A DNA stretch of 64,000 nucleotides from Hippopus hippopus (Eukaryota; Mollusca; Bivalvia; Cardiida; Cardiidae): assembly GCA_946811185.2 (NCBI GenBank), contig OX328109.1, positions 36,998,129 to 37,062,128 on the forward strand. The letters are read 5' to 3'. The notes below the pieces were generated by a model. It was not told the origin of the DNA and did no database searches. It worked only from the letters and a program-made list of their open reading frames with translations. Position numbers and translations under genes: made by a program. Positions 29,820 to 40,289 of this stretch are shown here, piece by piece. Position 1 is the stretch's first letter. Every line of letters starts with the position of its first letter.

Positions 29820-30515
29820 TATTAATGAATATTTTTTCATAAACTGTAAAACAGTAACAAGTTTACTACAATATTGCATAACCGTTTGACCTTACAGTAT
29901 GGGTTGATGAATTCTTTTGTCTTATTCTAATTGTCTGGCAAAAATGGACGGTTTATAATACGAAAAAGAATGAAAATGTAGGGCTTTTGGAATTACCAAA
30001 TTATGTTACATACAGGAAATAAACATAAAAATTACCTGACGTAAAATTACACATTTCCAATTATTGCAAATTCATGGTTTATTTTAGGGAACTTCTGAGT
30101 ATCCAAGATTGGAGTTTGCATCTATGAACAAGTCAAAATATTGCGACAGTTTTTTTTCATTCCAAGGATAGCCATCTGATTAGCTGAGACAGAATGTCTT
30201 AGATATCAGTCTAGTTTTTAAGTTCCAAGGTTAACCATTTGATTGGTGGAGACAGAATGTCTTAACCAATCAAGTGGCTAGTCTTGGAATTTAGAAAGGT
30301 CATTGGATATTGCCCCAGCCTATTTGCTGTACATACTTGATCAATCAACTGAAGTACACCAGACTTGTTACCGTAGACTTACCGTAAGAATTTTGTTAAA
30401 CTGTTCAATTTGGCTTGAACTTATTGGTAAGAGCATATGATTGATTGCTTACTAAACTTAAAGCATGATAATACTAATTGGTATTGTTAATAGCTGTTTT
30501 ATGTCTTGAGATTAC
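29820..30515. other. Intron sequence with small hairpins
   Basis: Near 30221-30285 there is a foldback (CCAAGGTTAACCATTTGATT with AATCAAGTGGCTAGTCTTGG) around ACAGAATGTCTTAA, half-repeated at 30164-30200. Otherwise nothing was recognised. Confidence 0.45.
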
Positions 30516-30517
30516 AA

Positions 30518-30703
30518 GGGCCAGTATTCACCAACCATTCTGAAGAAATTCTTTGTCTTATTCTCAAGAATTTTCTAAATATGAAAGTAAAACATCACCT
30601 GATAGGCTAAACCAAATGGTTTAGCTAATCAGAAGTTGCATTACTTTCTAAATTTAGACATAGACTTTGAATAAAATAGGGAATGGCTGGTGAATAAAGA
30701 CCC
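30518..30703. mobile_element. Family B foldback element, complete
   Basis: TIRs GGGCCAGTATTCACCAACCA and the complement ending GGCTGGTGAATAAAGACCC. The central palindrome CTGATAGGCTAAACCAAATG/GGTTTAGCTAATCAG sits between two TTTCTAAAT flanks. Confidence 0.8.
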
Positions 30704-30838
30704 AGGTATTTAGTTTAAACTACTGTTTATTTTGATGTAAGGTCAAGATTATGATATCACTGAGTGAGCAAAGGTGCTTAAATTATGATTGAATAAATTT
30801 ATATGAATATTTAAAAAAAAAAGTAAGGACATATCAGT

Positions 30839-31038
30839 TTAACTCTCAAAGTGCTGAATAAACTGTACAGATGTTTTCAGGTTAGACTTGCCCAAACATT
30901 TGTAATTTCAAGTTTCTTTTGTTCTGAATGTCTAAACAAAGTGGGCAGTGTAGATCAAAGATCAGTCAACCTCTTCTTTGCAGTCTGATCTTAATCTACA
31001 ATGGCAAGTAAAGTTGGGAAAGGCACTTTAAGGGTCAA
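30839..31038. mobile_element. Family F element, complete
   Basis: TTAACTCTCAAAGTGCTG at the left and GGCACTTTAAGGGTCAA at the right form inverted ends with TTAA-type sites. Inside is the hairpin CAGTGTAGATCAAAGATCAG / GCAGTCTGATCTTAATCTAC. This best copy defines the family and suggests TTAA targeting like family A. Confidence 0.75.
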
Positions 31039-31064
31039 CTCATTGGCTCTTTAAATGATTTGCA

Positions 31065-31190
31065 GCAGATTACTTTGAAAAAACATCATTGTGAAAAACG
31101 GATAATCAACCTGAATAAAGTTTATTCTGTTGATACATGGAAAGATTTGTTGCAAAAGGAGAAATGGCTTTTATGTGCTATTTTTCTGTA
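31065..31190. repeat. Family C hairpin
   Basis: TTGAAAAAACATCATTGTGA and GATTTGTTGCAAAAGGAGAA; weakly paired. Confidence 0.35.
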
Positions 31191-31255
31191 TTGTACAAAA
31201 TTTTCAAGCATTTTTGCAGTGTGATTGTGGTATTAATATTGCCCCTATTTGCTCC

Positions 31256-31484
31256 ATGTCCCTTTACTAAATGATCTCCTGTTTTTAAAGACCCTGGGGG
31301 AAGAAGCCTTTTGAAAGAATTTTGGGAAAAGGAGAAATGATGGTTACCAACAATTTCTCCTTTTCCCACAATGTTTTCTACCTTACCAAAGATAAATCCA
31401 AACATTTGAGTAACATTTAATGTGTTGTCTGCAAATGCTTTCAATTTGGCCAAGTCCAAAATTTTGTCTTTTGGTAAAGATATG
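31256..31484 (+). mobile_element. Family A hairpin MITE
   Basis: CCCTTTACTAAATGATCTCC to TCTTTTGGTAAAGA; palindrome centre altered (GATGGTTACCAAC). Confidence 0.82.
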
Positions 31485-31589
31485 AGAAGCATATCGGGAG
31501 TAAATGTACAGCTACAGGGGGCAATGTGGGAAAGAAATGTGTTCATCAATGAACTCAGTACCCACAGCATGCAATTCAGTGAAGAACTC

Positions 31590-31794
31590 TTGACTCTTTA
31601 CCACATGAGAAAAATGTAAACTTGTCCAAATCAAAAGTATTTGCAGACATCAATATAAATGCGGTTCAGATAATGGAATTTTTCTTTGAAAGGGTAGAAA
31701 ACATTCTTGGAAAAGGAGAAAATACTGGTTACCAGCATTTTCTCCTTTTCCCAGAAAGTTTTCTACAGGCTTTGTCTTCAGGGTCTTTAAAATA
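31590..31794 (-). mobile_element. Family A hairpin MITE, right end truncated
   Basis: TTGACTCTTTACCACATGAG start, palindrome centre GGTTACC; ends at GGGTCTTTAAAA without a terminus. Confidence 0.8.
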
Positions 31795-31814
31795 GAAAAA
31801 GAAAAATCACCATT

Positions 31815-31965
31815 TAACTCTTTAGATCCTGAAATAAGTTTGCAGCACATGACTAGTAAAAAAGACATCATAAACATTTATTAAGGTTTTATACATGAAA
31901 ACATGTGAAAAATATTGTTTCTAAAGCTGTTGCCCCTTTTGCAACAATGTTTCTGATTAAACTTG
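31815..31965. repeat. Family C hairpin
   Basis: TTAACTCTTTAGATCCTG and GTTGCCCCTTTTGCAACAAT; like the 54.0-kb copy. Confidence 0.45.
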
Positions 31966-31969
31966 CATA

Positions 31970-32920
31970 CTGCAAAACAAAAACACAAAATGTAGCCTGC
32001 TGCAAAATAGAAAAAATATCATTTGCAACTTGTCATTATTGAATTGGACTATAGTTTATTTTGTGTAATGAAAGCGTTTTATTTGTAAAATATTTTCTTC
32101 CGTGTTGTTTTCAAAGATGTAACCTGTTTGATTACAGTAAAGTCTTGAATGTTCAAACAAGCTATGATTCAGATACATTGACTAATCCAAGTACTTGTAT
32201 CAGCTAAGACATTATACATTTCGATAGAAATATGAGGTTAGCGACAGCTCTTGTTGCAAGTGCAAGCAATATTGTTAACTTTCATTTTCATTTGTAAAAG
32301 GACATACTTTTTGTTGAAAAATCTTAACAGATCCCTGCCTATGACAATGTACATGATTGTATGAGTGTCCTTTGGCATGGCATTGGCAGAATATCAGCTA
32401 AAGCTCTGAAAGACATGAAGAAGTTTGTGGCTGTGATAGGACTCAAAAACTGTTGGAACAGGCTTAACACTTAAATGAAATAAGCAAAGAAGTCAAAGTT
32501 CTTACGCTACTGGTATTTGTTGAAATTTTGGATGACAGTCAATAATCCATGCACATTTTTAATTTGCACTTATTTCCCTAATTTGATTTATCAAGGCTTT
32601 ACTGTAATAAACAGGTCAGTTTTAGAAAGATGGGACACTTGCTATATATATAAAATGTCTATATAAATTTTGTATCTTGATAAGTTTCAACAAAAAACAA
32701 TTTATATGCTAGATGTATCATTATATTCTGTAACTGTATCTATATATAGAGTGTATGGTGTACCTTCTGACAGCTCATGGTAACAGCAAGTCATAACAAC
32801 CGGATGGATGCATGGCAAACTGGCCTAATTCTATTGTAACTGTTTACATGCATAACACGTTTTTTCTCATACATAACATTTCTACATACATGACATACCC
32901 TGTAGCTGTTAACTCATAAC
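31970..32920. other. Unassigned intron sequence
   Basis: No exon or family copy was seen apart from a Helentron-like tail fragment GTTAGCGACAGCTCTTGTTG near 32236. Confidence 0.4.
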
Positions 32921-32921
32921 T

Positions 32922-33128
32922 GTATAGCTTAAACTTTAGACTTACCCCAACTCACTGAAAATCACACAAAGGAAAGGGAAATGATTTATATAAATGAAAT
33001 TGAAGATATTTTGGGAAAAGGACAAATTAATGCTTGTTGCAAGTGATTGCTGTTTTTCCCACAGTATTTTTAGAAACTGCTTAAATATGACTGAGGAAGA
33101 AGTTGTATTTGTTCAGTGATGGGTTAAT
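32922..33128 (-). mobile_element. Family A-like, very degraded
   Basis: TTAAACTTTAGACTTACCCC and ATTTTGGGAAAAGGACAAATT follow the family order. Confidence 0.4.
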
Positions 33129-33206
33129 ATCATGTTATCTGTGTCTCTAAATGTTTTACAATTATTCTTTAATCCAGTCAAAAGCATACTGTTTTAAATG
33201 AAATTT

Positions 33207-33763
33207 CATAACTCAAAGCTTTCGACCTTAGAATCAGTTTGTAATAATTTCAAACTGTCCACTTATAAATCACTTGATCTTAAAATAAAAACTCACCATT
33301 TGAGAATTAGTTATTTCATAACTCCAAGCTGACTGCTTCAGATTCATTCAGCCATGGCCTCAAGCTGACTGCTGCAGTATCACTTAGTCATATTTTCATG
33401 CTGACCACTCAGAGAATCACTCAGCCATCTTTAAATTTCATGCAGACTAGTGCAGAGTCACTTACTCATAACTTCATGGTAACAATTTCAGAATCTTTCA
33501 ACCATAACTTGAGGTTGACTACTTCAGTATCACTCAGTCAAAGCTTCAGGCTGACCTCTTTAGAATCTCTGAGTCATAACTTCAGACAGAATTAAGACTG
33601 ACCTCTGCAGAATCACTTAGTCATAGCCTCAAGCTCTCTGCTTGAGAATCACTTGGTCATAAGTTCAAGCTGACCATCTCAGAATCGCTCAGCTATGACC
33701 TCAAGCTTACCACTGTAAGATCACTCAGTCGTAATATCAAGCTGAGCAATCAAGAATCACTTC
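33207..33763 (+). repeat. 36-bp minisatellite
   Basis: About 15 diverged units with period 35-37, consensus CATAACTTCAAGCTGAC plus CACTTCAGAATCACTCAGT. Because 36 is a multiple of three, one frame (33398-33595) reads as a 12-residue repeat, but the units are too diverged and the frame too short to be a gene. Confidence 0.85.
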
Positions 33764-33815
33764 ATACAAATCTCTTTACAATTATTTGGTCATTTAGAAT
33801 GCCTTGGGCATAACT

Positions 33816-33990
33816 TTAACCCTTTACTGCACAATGCCAACTTTTAAGGACCCTGAGGAAACAGGTTTTTGAAAACCACGTTTTCTTCCCTTCCAAAACA
33901 AATTTCAATTTTTGAGACACACTTAATTTGTGTCTTAAAATGCTTTCAATTTGGACAAGTCTAAAATTTTTTTGTTTGTAAAAAAGTTAA
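33816..33990 (+). mobile_element. Family A MITE, core deleted
   Basis: TTAACCCTTTACTGCACAAT to GTTTGTAAAAAAGTTAA, 175 bp. The palindrome is gone: TTTTTGAAAACCACG joins directly to TTTTCTTCCCTTCC. Confidence 0.88.
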
Positions 33991-34039
33991 GTGGACCATT
34001 TCAGAACACATATTTACACACTAGGCTTGGTATTTATTA

Positions 34040-34440
34040 ACTTACCTCACACAATTTTAGGTTTTCTATTAATATGCAAGCACTTCTTCATGAAAATGTT
34101 CTAAGTACACATAAATACTTGTCAGAGAAAAGGCACTTGCACCTTCTCGTGTAATTATTTATGTTCACATGCACAAAAATGCATGTCAAAATACCTGAAC
34201 AGTTTTAGGATTTGTACAAAATTTTCAAGCACCCTTTCATGTTAAATTATGTCACAAATTTGTTAACACTCTTTCTTGAAATTATTCAAAATACACACTA
34301 TACATTTAAAAAAAGAAAAAAAATTTAGGCTTTATATTTACAAAAACTTTTCAAAATATTACACAATCTTTTGCACAAGATGCAAGCACCTTTTCATGAA
34401 ATTGTTCTAAGTACACATAAATGCATGCTGAGAAAAAATG
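34040..34440. repeat. Diverged tandem repeat
   Basis: TGCAAGCACCTTTTCATGAA with TGTTCTAAGTACACATAAAT occurs near 34073 and 34380. Weaker versions lie between, at irregular spacing of 40-90 bp. Confidence 0.55.
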
Positions 34441-34648
34441 CAACAATTCTGAAGCTTGATATTTACCTAAAATCTTGAAAGAGTTTGAACTGTGGCACAG
34501 CCTTCGAGCATTGGCTATAACTTCCATGTTCATGGTTGTATTGTATGTGGCATATTTATTTGGAATGGTTATAACAATATACTATGCTATGTAATCCTAG
34601 CTTATTGCGTACTCTTCATGACCATAACAAAATCTTAACAATCTCTTA

Positions 34649-34874
34649 TTAACCCTTTACCAAACAAAATTGTTCTTAAGGTCCCATGAAAGAAGTCTTT
34701 TGAAAAACATAATTAGGAAAGGAGAATATGTTGGTAACCAGTATTTTCTCCTTTAGCTGTATAATTTTGCTCTTTTTCAAAGATGAATCCAATCATTTCA
34801 GCCATAGTTGATTTGCAGGCAGCAAATGTTTTCAATTTGGACCAGTAACATTTTGATTTCTGGTGAAGAGTTAT
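34649..34874 (+). mobile_element. Family A hairpin MITE
   Basis: TTAACCCTTTACCAAACAAA to TTTCTGGTGAAGAGTTAT; palindrome moderately decayed. Confidence 0.85.
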
Positions 34875-34879
34875 TCATG

Positions 34880-36294
34880 TCAGTGCTGCATATAAATGGA
34901 GTTTAAAATGCATGCACATACAAGCCAACCAAGAACGTTAAGCTGGTTGAGTTTTGAAGCCGTGGCAAAAGTAAGTTTGCTGTACTTGGTGGTACATGTT
35001 GCGTTCTCTACCAAAACTATAATTTTGCAGACAATGCCCAGTCTGTTGAACAACAAATCACATAGAATGATGTTTTTGTCCAAGCTGAATCTGACAGAAA
35101 AAAAAATGGGGTTTGGATAAATTTCAAATGACAACTTCACCTGATGCGGCTGAAAAGATCTTTTTTATCAGTAGTGCATGAAGCTGAAAAATAGGCTTTC
35201 TCATGTCCTGAAGGTGTCTTCATTAAATCTGGATAGTTTCTGATAGATTGCCCATTTGTATTAAGTGCTTCTCTATTGTTTATTTCAAGTGTCTTGTCTT
35301 AGCTTGATAAAAAATGATGTTAGTGATCTTTTGTAATAATATTGGTATTGTTATATCGTGTGGGATTTCATATATAAATATCCTCTGCTTTGAAGAAGAG
35401 ATAATATCAGTATGTTGGTTGGGTCAAGGGGTGAACAAGACCTCATCAGGACATAAAAATTACCTAGATTAGTCAAACTTGGAACAGATGATAATGATCA
35501 TAGGATGAAGACAGTTCCCTCTTAATTTTGAGATTAAAGGGCCAAAATTCAAGGTCATAGTGACCTACTTCATGGATGTTTAGCCAATAATATGATATGA
35601 GACTGGTTTAAGCTCGGCTCTTCAGACATAAAGAGCAATAATAAATATGCCCTCCTTTGAATAAGAGGCTGGCTTTTTGAAAATCAAGCTTGTCAACAGA
35701 CAATGGTTTGACGTTGGCTTGAGCTAGCTTCTCCAAACTTGGTTCATATATATATATAGTATGAATGATTCCTAATGACTTTGTGATCAAAAGTCAAGGT
35801 CAAAGTGAGGTTATAATCATTTAAGTTATGGTATTACTTTTTTAAAATTCACTTCAGTGGGGTAGTGAATTTTATTTATTATTGGAATCTTGTTGGTGTG
35901 GTATATGTCACATAAATCCTTCGAATATTTTAGTAGGGTATATTACTTGTCTAGGTCTGCCATAATAGTTGTTTGAAATGGTCAGTTAGGTGATTTGTAT
36001 GTGTCCAAAGTTCCTTGCATTTTATTTAAAGGTTCTGTTAACATATAAAATTTGGTCATATTCCATTGACTGATAGGAAACAGGCCACAAATTTTTACAA
36101 GTTGCCTTTTCAAGGACAAAAACACCTTCTATAAAAACAAATTGGCATGAATTATGTGCAGCAACTGTCTACCCTAAGCAATATAATCTCGAATATAACA
36201 CTAATACTAACATGCATATGAAAAAAACAAACATATAAAAAGAAAATTAGGCAGATTCTCATCATTTTTCTCTCTCCATTTTCCCCCATTTTAG
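34880..36294. other. Intron sequence upstream of the CUT3 exon
   Basis: AT-rich, free of family A. From about 35400 to 35830 it contains phrases such as TCAAGGTCATAGTGACC and GTCAAGGTCAAAGTGAGG, typical of tandem-core repeats, without clear ends. Short frames on both strands are not coding-like. It could hold an internal promoter (see findings). Confidence 0.35.
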
Positions 36295-36741
36295 TCAGTC
36301 CAAGTGACATGAAGCCTACACTTCCAACAGTTCGACCCTCCAATGTGCCTCCAATGTTCCCAGTACCCCCTGTGGAACCCCATCCTTCACTTTTCACTCA
36401 TCTTCACCACCACCACCACCAACAGCAACCACCTCCCAATTGGGCCACTTTCACGTATCCATCCTCCATGTTAGAAGTTGTTGCCATGACGTCAGAGATT
36501 GATACACTCGACCTTACAAGCAGAGTTAAGGATGTGCTACAGTTCAATAATCTTGGACAGAAACTGTTTGGAGAGGCGGTTCTTGGCCTTTCCCAAGGCT
36601 CTGTCAGTGAACTGCTTTCCAAACCAAAACCCTGGCATATGTTAAGCATTAAAGGGAGGGAACCATTCATCAAAATGCATTTGTGGCTTAGTGATCCACA
36701 CAATATTGAGAGGCTTAAACATTGCCAAAATGAGATTAAAG
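36295..36741 (+). CDS. CUX1: CUX exon 9 of window: CUT domain 3
   Basis: Acceptor CCATTTTAG, donor GTAGGT; phase 1 at both ends (149 codons, residues 844-991). It begins with a Pro-rich segment and a His/Gln/Pro run ([15 protein letters not shown]) built on a CAC/CAA-type trinucleotide tract. Then comes [16 protein letters not shown], matching the human lead-in IQELVAMSPELDT. CUT3 covers about residues 908-985 (bases 36495-36725): [58 protein letters not shown]. In human CUX1, CUT3 and the homeodomain bind stably and are retained in short isoforms. A 133-residue reverse frame here is a shadow. Confidence 0.96.
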
Positions 36742-36808
36742 GTAGGTAGGTTGTACAAATACAGGTCTTTCCCTCAATGAACTGTGGAATGTCAGCCAAA
36801 TACAAGCA

Positions 36809-37022
36809 TTAAGCCTTTGCCAAATAATTTGGAGTTTTATCAACCTTGAAGAGGAAGGGTTTTGAAAAGGTTGTAGGTAAAGGAGAAATGCAACATTTTC
36901 TCTTTTTCATCAAGGTTTTCTACCTTTTTAAAGACAGTTTTCACTATTTGAGCTTTATTTGATTTCAGTGAATGCTTTCGATTAATAAAAGTCCAAAATG
37001 CTGTTGTTTGGTAAAGAGTTAC
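36809..37022 (+). mobile_element. Family A hairpin MITE
   Basis: TTAAGCCTTTGCCAAATAAT to GTTTGGTAAAGAGTTAC; palindrome partly lost. Confidence 0.82.
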
Positions 37023-37247
37023 GCCTTCTTCACACAATCCCGAATTCTAACAACCCTGATGATGAAGGCTTTTAAAAAAAGAATTGTGGGAAAAGGAGAA
37101 AATGTTGGTAACCTGCATTCTCTCTTTATGGCAATGTTTTCGACACTGTGCAAATAAATAACCATTCCTTTATTCACATTAAAATTGTTGCTTGCAAATG
37201 CTTCATAATATGACAAGTCTAGAAGTATGTTGTTTGGCAAAGAGATG
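37019..37247 (+). mobile_element. Family A hairpin MITE
   Basis: TTACGCCTTCTTCACACAAT to TGTTTGGCAAAGAGATGA. It shares the TTAC site with the previous copy, in the same orientation. Confidence 0.82.
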
Positions 37248-37340
37248 AAGTGCTTGGATAGGTTGAACAATGAGGGGAGGCCTGGCATTGTTACAAAACT
37301 GGTAACCGTCACCAATGTGCTTTGTAATATTGAAATTTAT

Positions 37341-38146
37341 TTAACCCTTAAAGCCTTGGTCACACCGAGCTAACGGACGAGTAACGGATAAAAAATCATT
37401 TCATCCGTTCGTGTCCGTTCGTATCCGTTTCATGTCCGTTTCTTATCCGGTGAATCCGCTACTTGTCCGGCGATGTCCGTTCCATCCGGTGGAAAGATTT
37501 GAGCATGTTCAAAACTTTCCACCGGACAAAACGGACAGAGACATGCAAATGATAGACTTTGGATGCATCTGACAATTTATACCCTCGGCATGTCACGTGA
37601 CCGGTACGTTCCTCGTACGTTGGTGTTCGGTACATTTCCGTTCATCGTACGTTTTGTCCGGTTCTCATGCATTGCACTTCCGTTTTATCCGGTACAAGTC
37701 CCTTACTCGTACGGTGATATCCGTTAATAGACCGTTTATTATCCTGTACATATCCGTTAAACGTGCGTTTTTTTCCGTTACATGTGCGGTACTCGTGCGG
37801 TCATTGTGTGGCTTCCTCGCTCCACACAGCGATCGCGTGAGCCTCGAACGGCAGAGGAGATGAATTTTGTCACCGGATAACCAAATTCTGCATGTTTTTG
37901 TCCGTTTCCCCCCCGTTACATATCCGTTAGCCGGTCTGACCAAGCCTTAAAGCTCCAAATAAATTCATCCGATATATTCAGTCTAGTGACAAGACCCAAA
38001 TATTTGCAATACCATGCTTTCATCTATAGTGTTGCAGCCAAGCTGACAGTGTAGATCTAAGAGCAGACTGCATCTTTTGTGCCATCTAATCTTGATTAAC
38101 ACTGGCCACAAAGGTAACTTAGTTTTGAAGGCAGCTCTAAGGGTTT
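37341..38146. mobile_element. Family F element interrupted by element L
   Basis: The left end TTAACCCTTAAAGC is followed by element L. Beyond L comes TTAAAGCTCC, a hairpin ACAGTGTAGATCTAAGAGCA / CATCTAATCTTGATTAACAC, and an end GCTCTAAGGG. Confidence 0.6.
37355..37944. mobile_element. Element L: 590-bp DNA element with CG-rich subrepeats
   Basis: The ends CTTGGTCACACCGAGCTAAC and GTTAGCCGGTCTGACCAAG are inverted repeats. CCTTAAAGC flanks both sides (37346-37354, 37945-37953), a 9-bp target duplication. The interior is full of TCCGTT/CCGTAC-type units about 10-11 bp apart and much richer in CG than its surroundings. No transposase is encoded. An 8-9 bp duplication would suit hAT- or MULE-type mobilisation. 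Confidence 0.8.
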
Positions 38147-38149
38147 TTT

Positions 38150-39273
38150 CACTCTGCTAAGCAAATGTTTTTCATGGTCACACTGGAAACAGCCTATCTG
38201 TCTGACTGTAGTTATAGTTGTGTAAAAATTTTGTTTCATCATATTTATGCTAGATTGAACAGCAATTTATTAGAAACTGTAGATTTGGTAGATGCTAAGT
38301 ACAGATGTCTTGTTTGTATAGGTTTTCACTTAAATATTTTTGAGTGCAATGCAGATAATTTTATGTTCATGAGGTTTTAACAGTTTGTCTTCCCTATCAA
38401 AGCACTTAGCAGGGAGAGGTATTGATTCACTTTTTGTAAAAGTTCTAGCTTTTTTGGATGTTAAATCAGGATACTATATTTTTGATAGTTCTAGTTTGCT
38501 TTGATGTAAAATTGATATTCTATTTCACTGAATGAACACACCAAAATTCGTAGTTTTACATGTGGTGAAGCGGCAAGAGAAAATACTAAATATGGTGTTC
38601 ATGAATGAAATATAGCTCATTCTCACATCAAATTAATCGGTTTTTTTTTTATTATTATTATTTCTTATTATTTCTTACATGTTTAACTCTTTAGGTAAAG
38701 ATTGTTTTGCTAATGTTGAACTGTCCTATTCTGTGTACATAGCTGCATGATCTAAAAAGAAATTACCAAACACTGAAATTATCAATTCCCAGGGTGTTTC
38801 TTATAAGTTGTTGGCCTTGGGCAAGACACCTCAGAGCCCAAGCCTAATACTGGTGGAACCCAGGAAATACATGAATATGTGAGCTGTTGCTCTGATATGA
38901 CTGAAATAATGTTGAAAGTGTTGTAAAACACCATTCAATCAATCACATAAGGTGCAGCAAACCATTGACAGTCATACCTGTGACATGTCATTATTATCTT
39001 GCTGTTGATACAACAAATTTCAAATCACTGCTGTTCTTAGCACGAGGAAAGAAATGAGATTTCTCATAGAACTGTGTTATAGTTGTTACTGTAGAGGATC
39101 TAAGATTCCATTATAAGTGTACAGTATTTAGTTGACGTATGTTAAATTTTCTTAGGCTGTAGATACTGGAGAGTTTTTGAAACTGTAAAGTTTGGTATTG
39201 GTTTTACTTCTGTCAGTTTGATTTAAGAAGTCTGTCCATGTAGATTAATTATGATGTATATCTTTCTTTTCAG
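38150..39273. other. Unassigned intron before the homeodomain exon
   Basis: No family A copy and no exon-like segment were seen. Confidence 0.4.
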
Positions 39274-40289
39274 CCAATCGAAGACGTCGTCACAGCCTTG
39301 AGGACAGATATGATGCACCAATGGCTTTGCCTAAAAGACCAAGAGTGTTCTTCTCTGAAGAACAGAAAGAAAGGCTTCGTCAAGCGTATAATAGGGATCC
39401 CTATCCAAACCAAAGCACTATAGAAGCACTTGCAAATGCACTGAATGTAGGTGTGAAAACTGTAATCAACTGGTTTCATAACCACAGAATGAGGGCTAAG
39501 CAGCAACAGCATGCTACAAGTCCAACTGCACAGTATAATGAATTTAACCATACGAATGTTGGAAAAGAGGAATCAAATGATGACAACTCTAACAACAGTG
39601 ATTTATCAAGCATGTCTGGAGAAAACCGTGAAAATGTGAATATTCAAGGATTTCCACCTCGTTTTCCTAACACTGATTCAAGCCAATGGTTATTTCCACA
39701 GTTTGAACCTGTAAACATGAAACGGCTTAACAAGAATATTGAGAGTGACACTACAATAAACGATGAAAATAGCGATCATGACAATAATAATCAGGAGGAC
39801 ACTGATGTTGATTCTCCAAGTCCTAACTCGACCAAAGATATTTACGAAACCAAAGATTCCGATAAAGAAGAAATGGATGTTGAAGTGAAAGATGAAAACT
39901 CCAACACAGAAATTTTCGATAGAACTGAAAAAGAATGTGACCTATCAAAAGGTCATAGTCATAGTGTGATGACCCATTCTGGAGCAAACAAGAGAAAGCG
40001 CTCCCACCCACAATATGTATCAGCTGGACGCCATCTTGATAGAACAGTTAACAGAGCTGATGGTGACAAGAGGAAAGCAGATGAGGAAGGGGAAGATACA
40101 GAAAAAGATAACGAACCAGAGAAAGAGAACTCTGGAGGCAATTCCGACTCAACAGATATGAATAATGAAGTTATTACTAAGTGGAAAATGATTTCTGGCA
40201 AGGATGAAGGATGGGATAGCAACAGTTCTAATTTGGATAAGATTCAAAATACTATAACACAGCATTCCAGGGAAGCTTGGGACATTTAG
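39274..40289 (+). CDS. CUX1: CUX exon 10 of window: homeodomain, acidic tail, stop
   Basis: Acceptor TTCTTTTCAG; phase 1 in; TAG stop at 40287-40289. A basic patch ANRRRRHS (like human MKRRHSSV) precedes the homeodomain, about residues 1011-1070 (bases 39330-39509). The recognition helix reads KTVINWFHNHRMR, with W48, F49, N51, R53 and the His at position 50 that marks Cut-type homeodomains. The remaining 260 residues are Asn/Asp/Glu/Ser-rich and acidic. They include a second basic cluster NKRKRSHP and end SREAWDI, resembling the end of human CUX1 ([10 protein letters not shown]). The tail is probably disordered regulatory sequence. Confidence 0.96.

Larger units (their letters stand above)
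11234..40289 (+). other. CUX1: Cut/CUX homeobox gene, 3' part (10 exons)
   Basis: This is the gene model that joins the ten CDS exons listed separately: 11234-11453, 13113-13187, 15292-15398, 17424-17578, 21680-22318, 23004-23134, 25007-26111, 27555-27650, 36295-36741 and 39274-40289. Every junction has GT/AG, and the phases chain without a break into 1329 residues plus a TAG stop. The order coiled coil, CUT1, CUT2, CUT3, homeodomain is diagnostic of the CUX/Cut class. These are nuclear sequence-specific regulators, mostly repressors, of differentiation. The start codon and N-terminal exons lie upstream of the window. Protostomes usually have one cut gene, so the vertebrate symbol is only a label. 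I am confident of the family, less so of alternative splicing. Confidence 0.95.

Noticed and set aside
33398..33595. 65-residue protein with 12-residue repeats.
   Set aside because: Frame produced by a 36-bp minisatellite; the units are diverged and stops occur just outside.
36404..36805. 133-codon reverse-strand frame over the CUT3 exon.
   Set aside because: It is the antisense shadow of a clear CUT domain; its Trp run is the reverse of the CAC/CCA tract.
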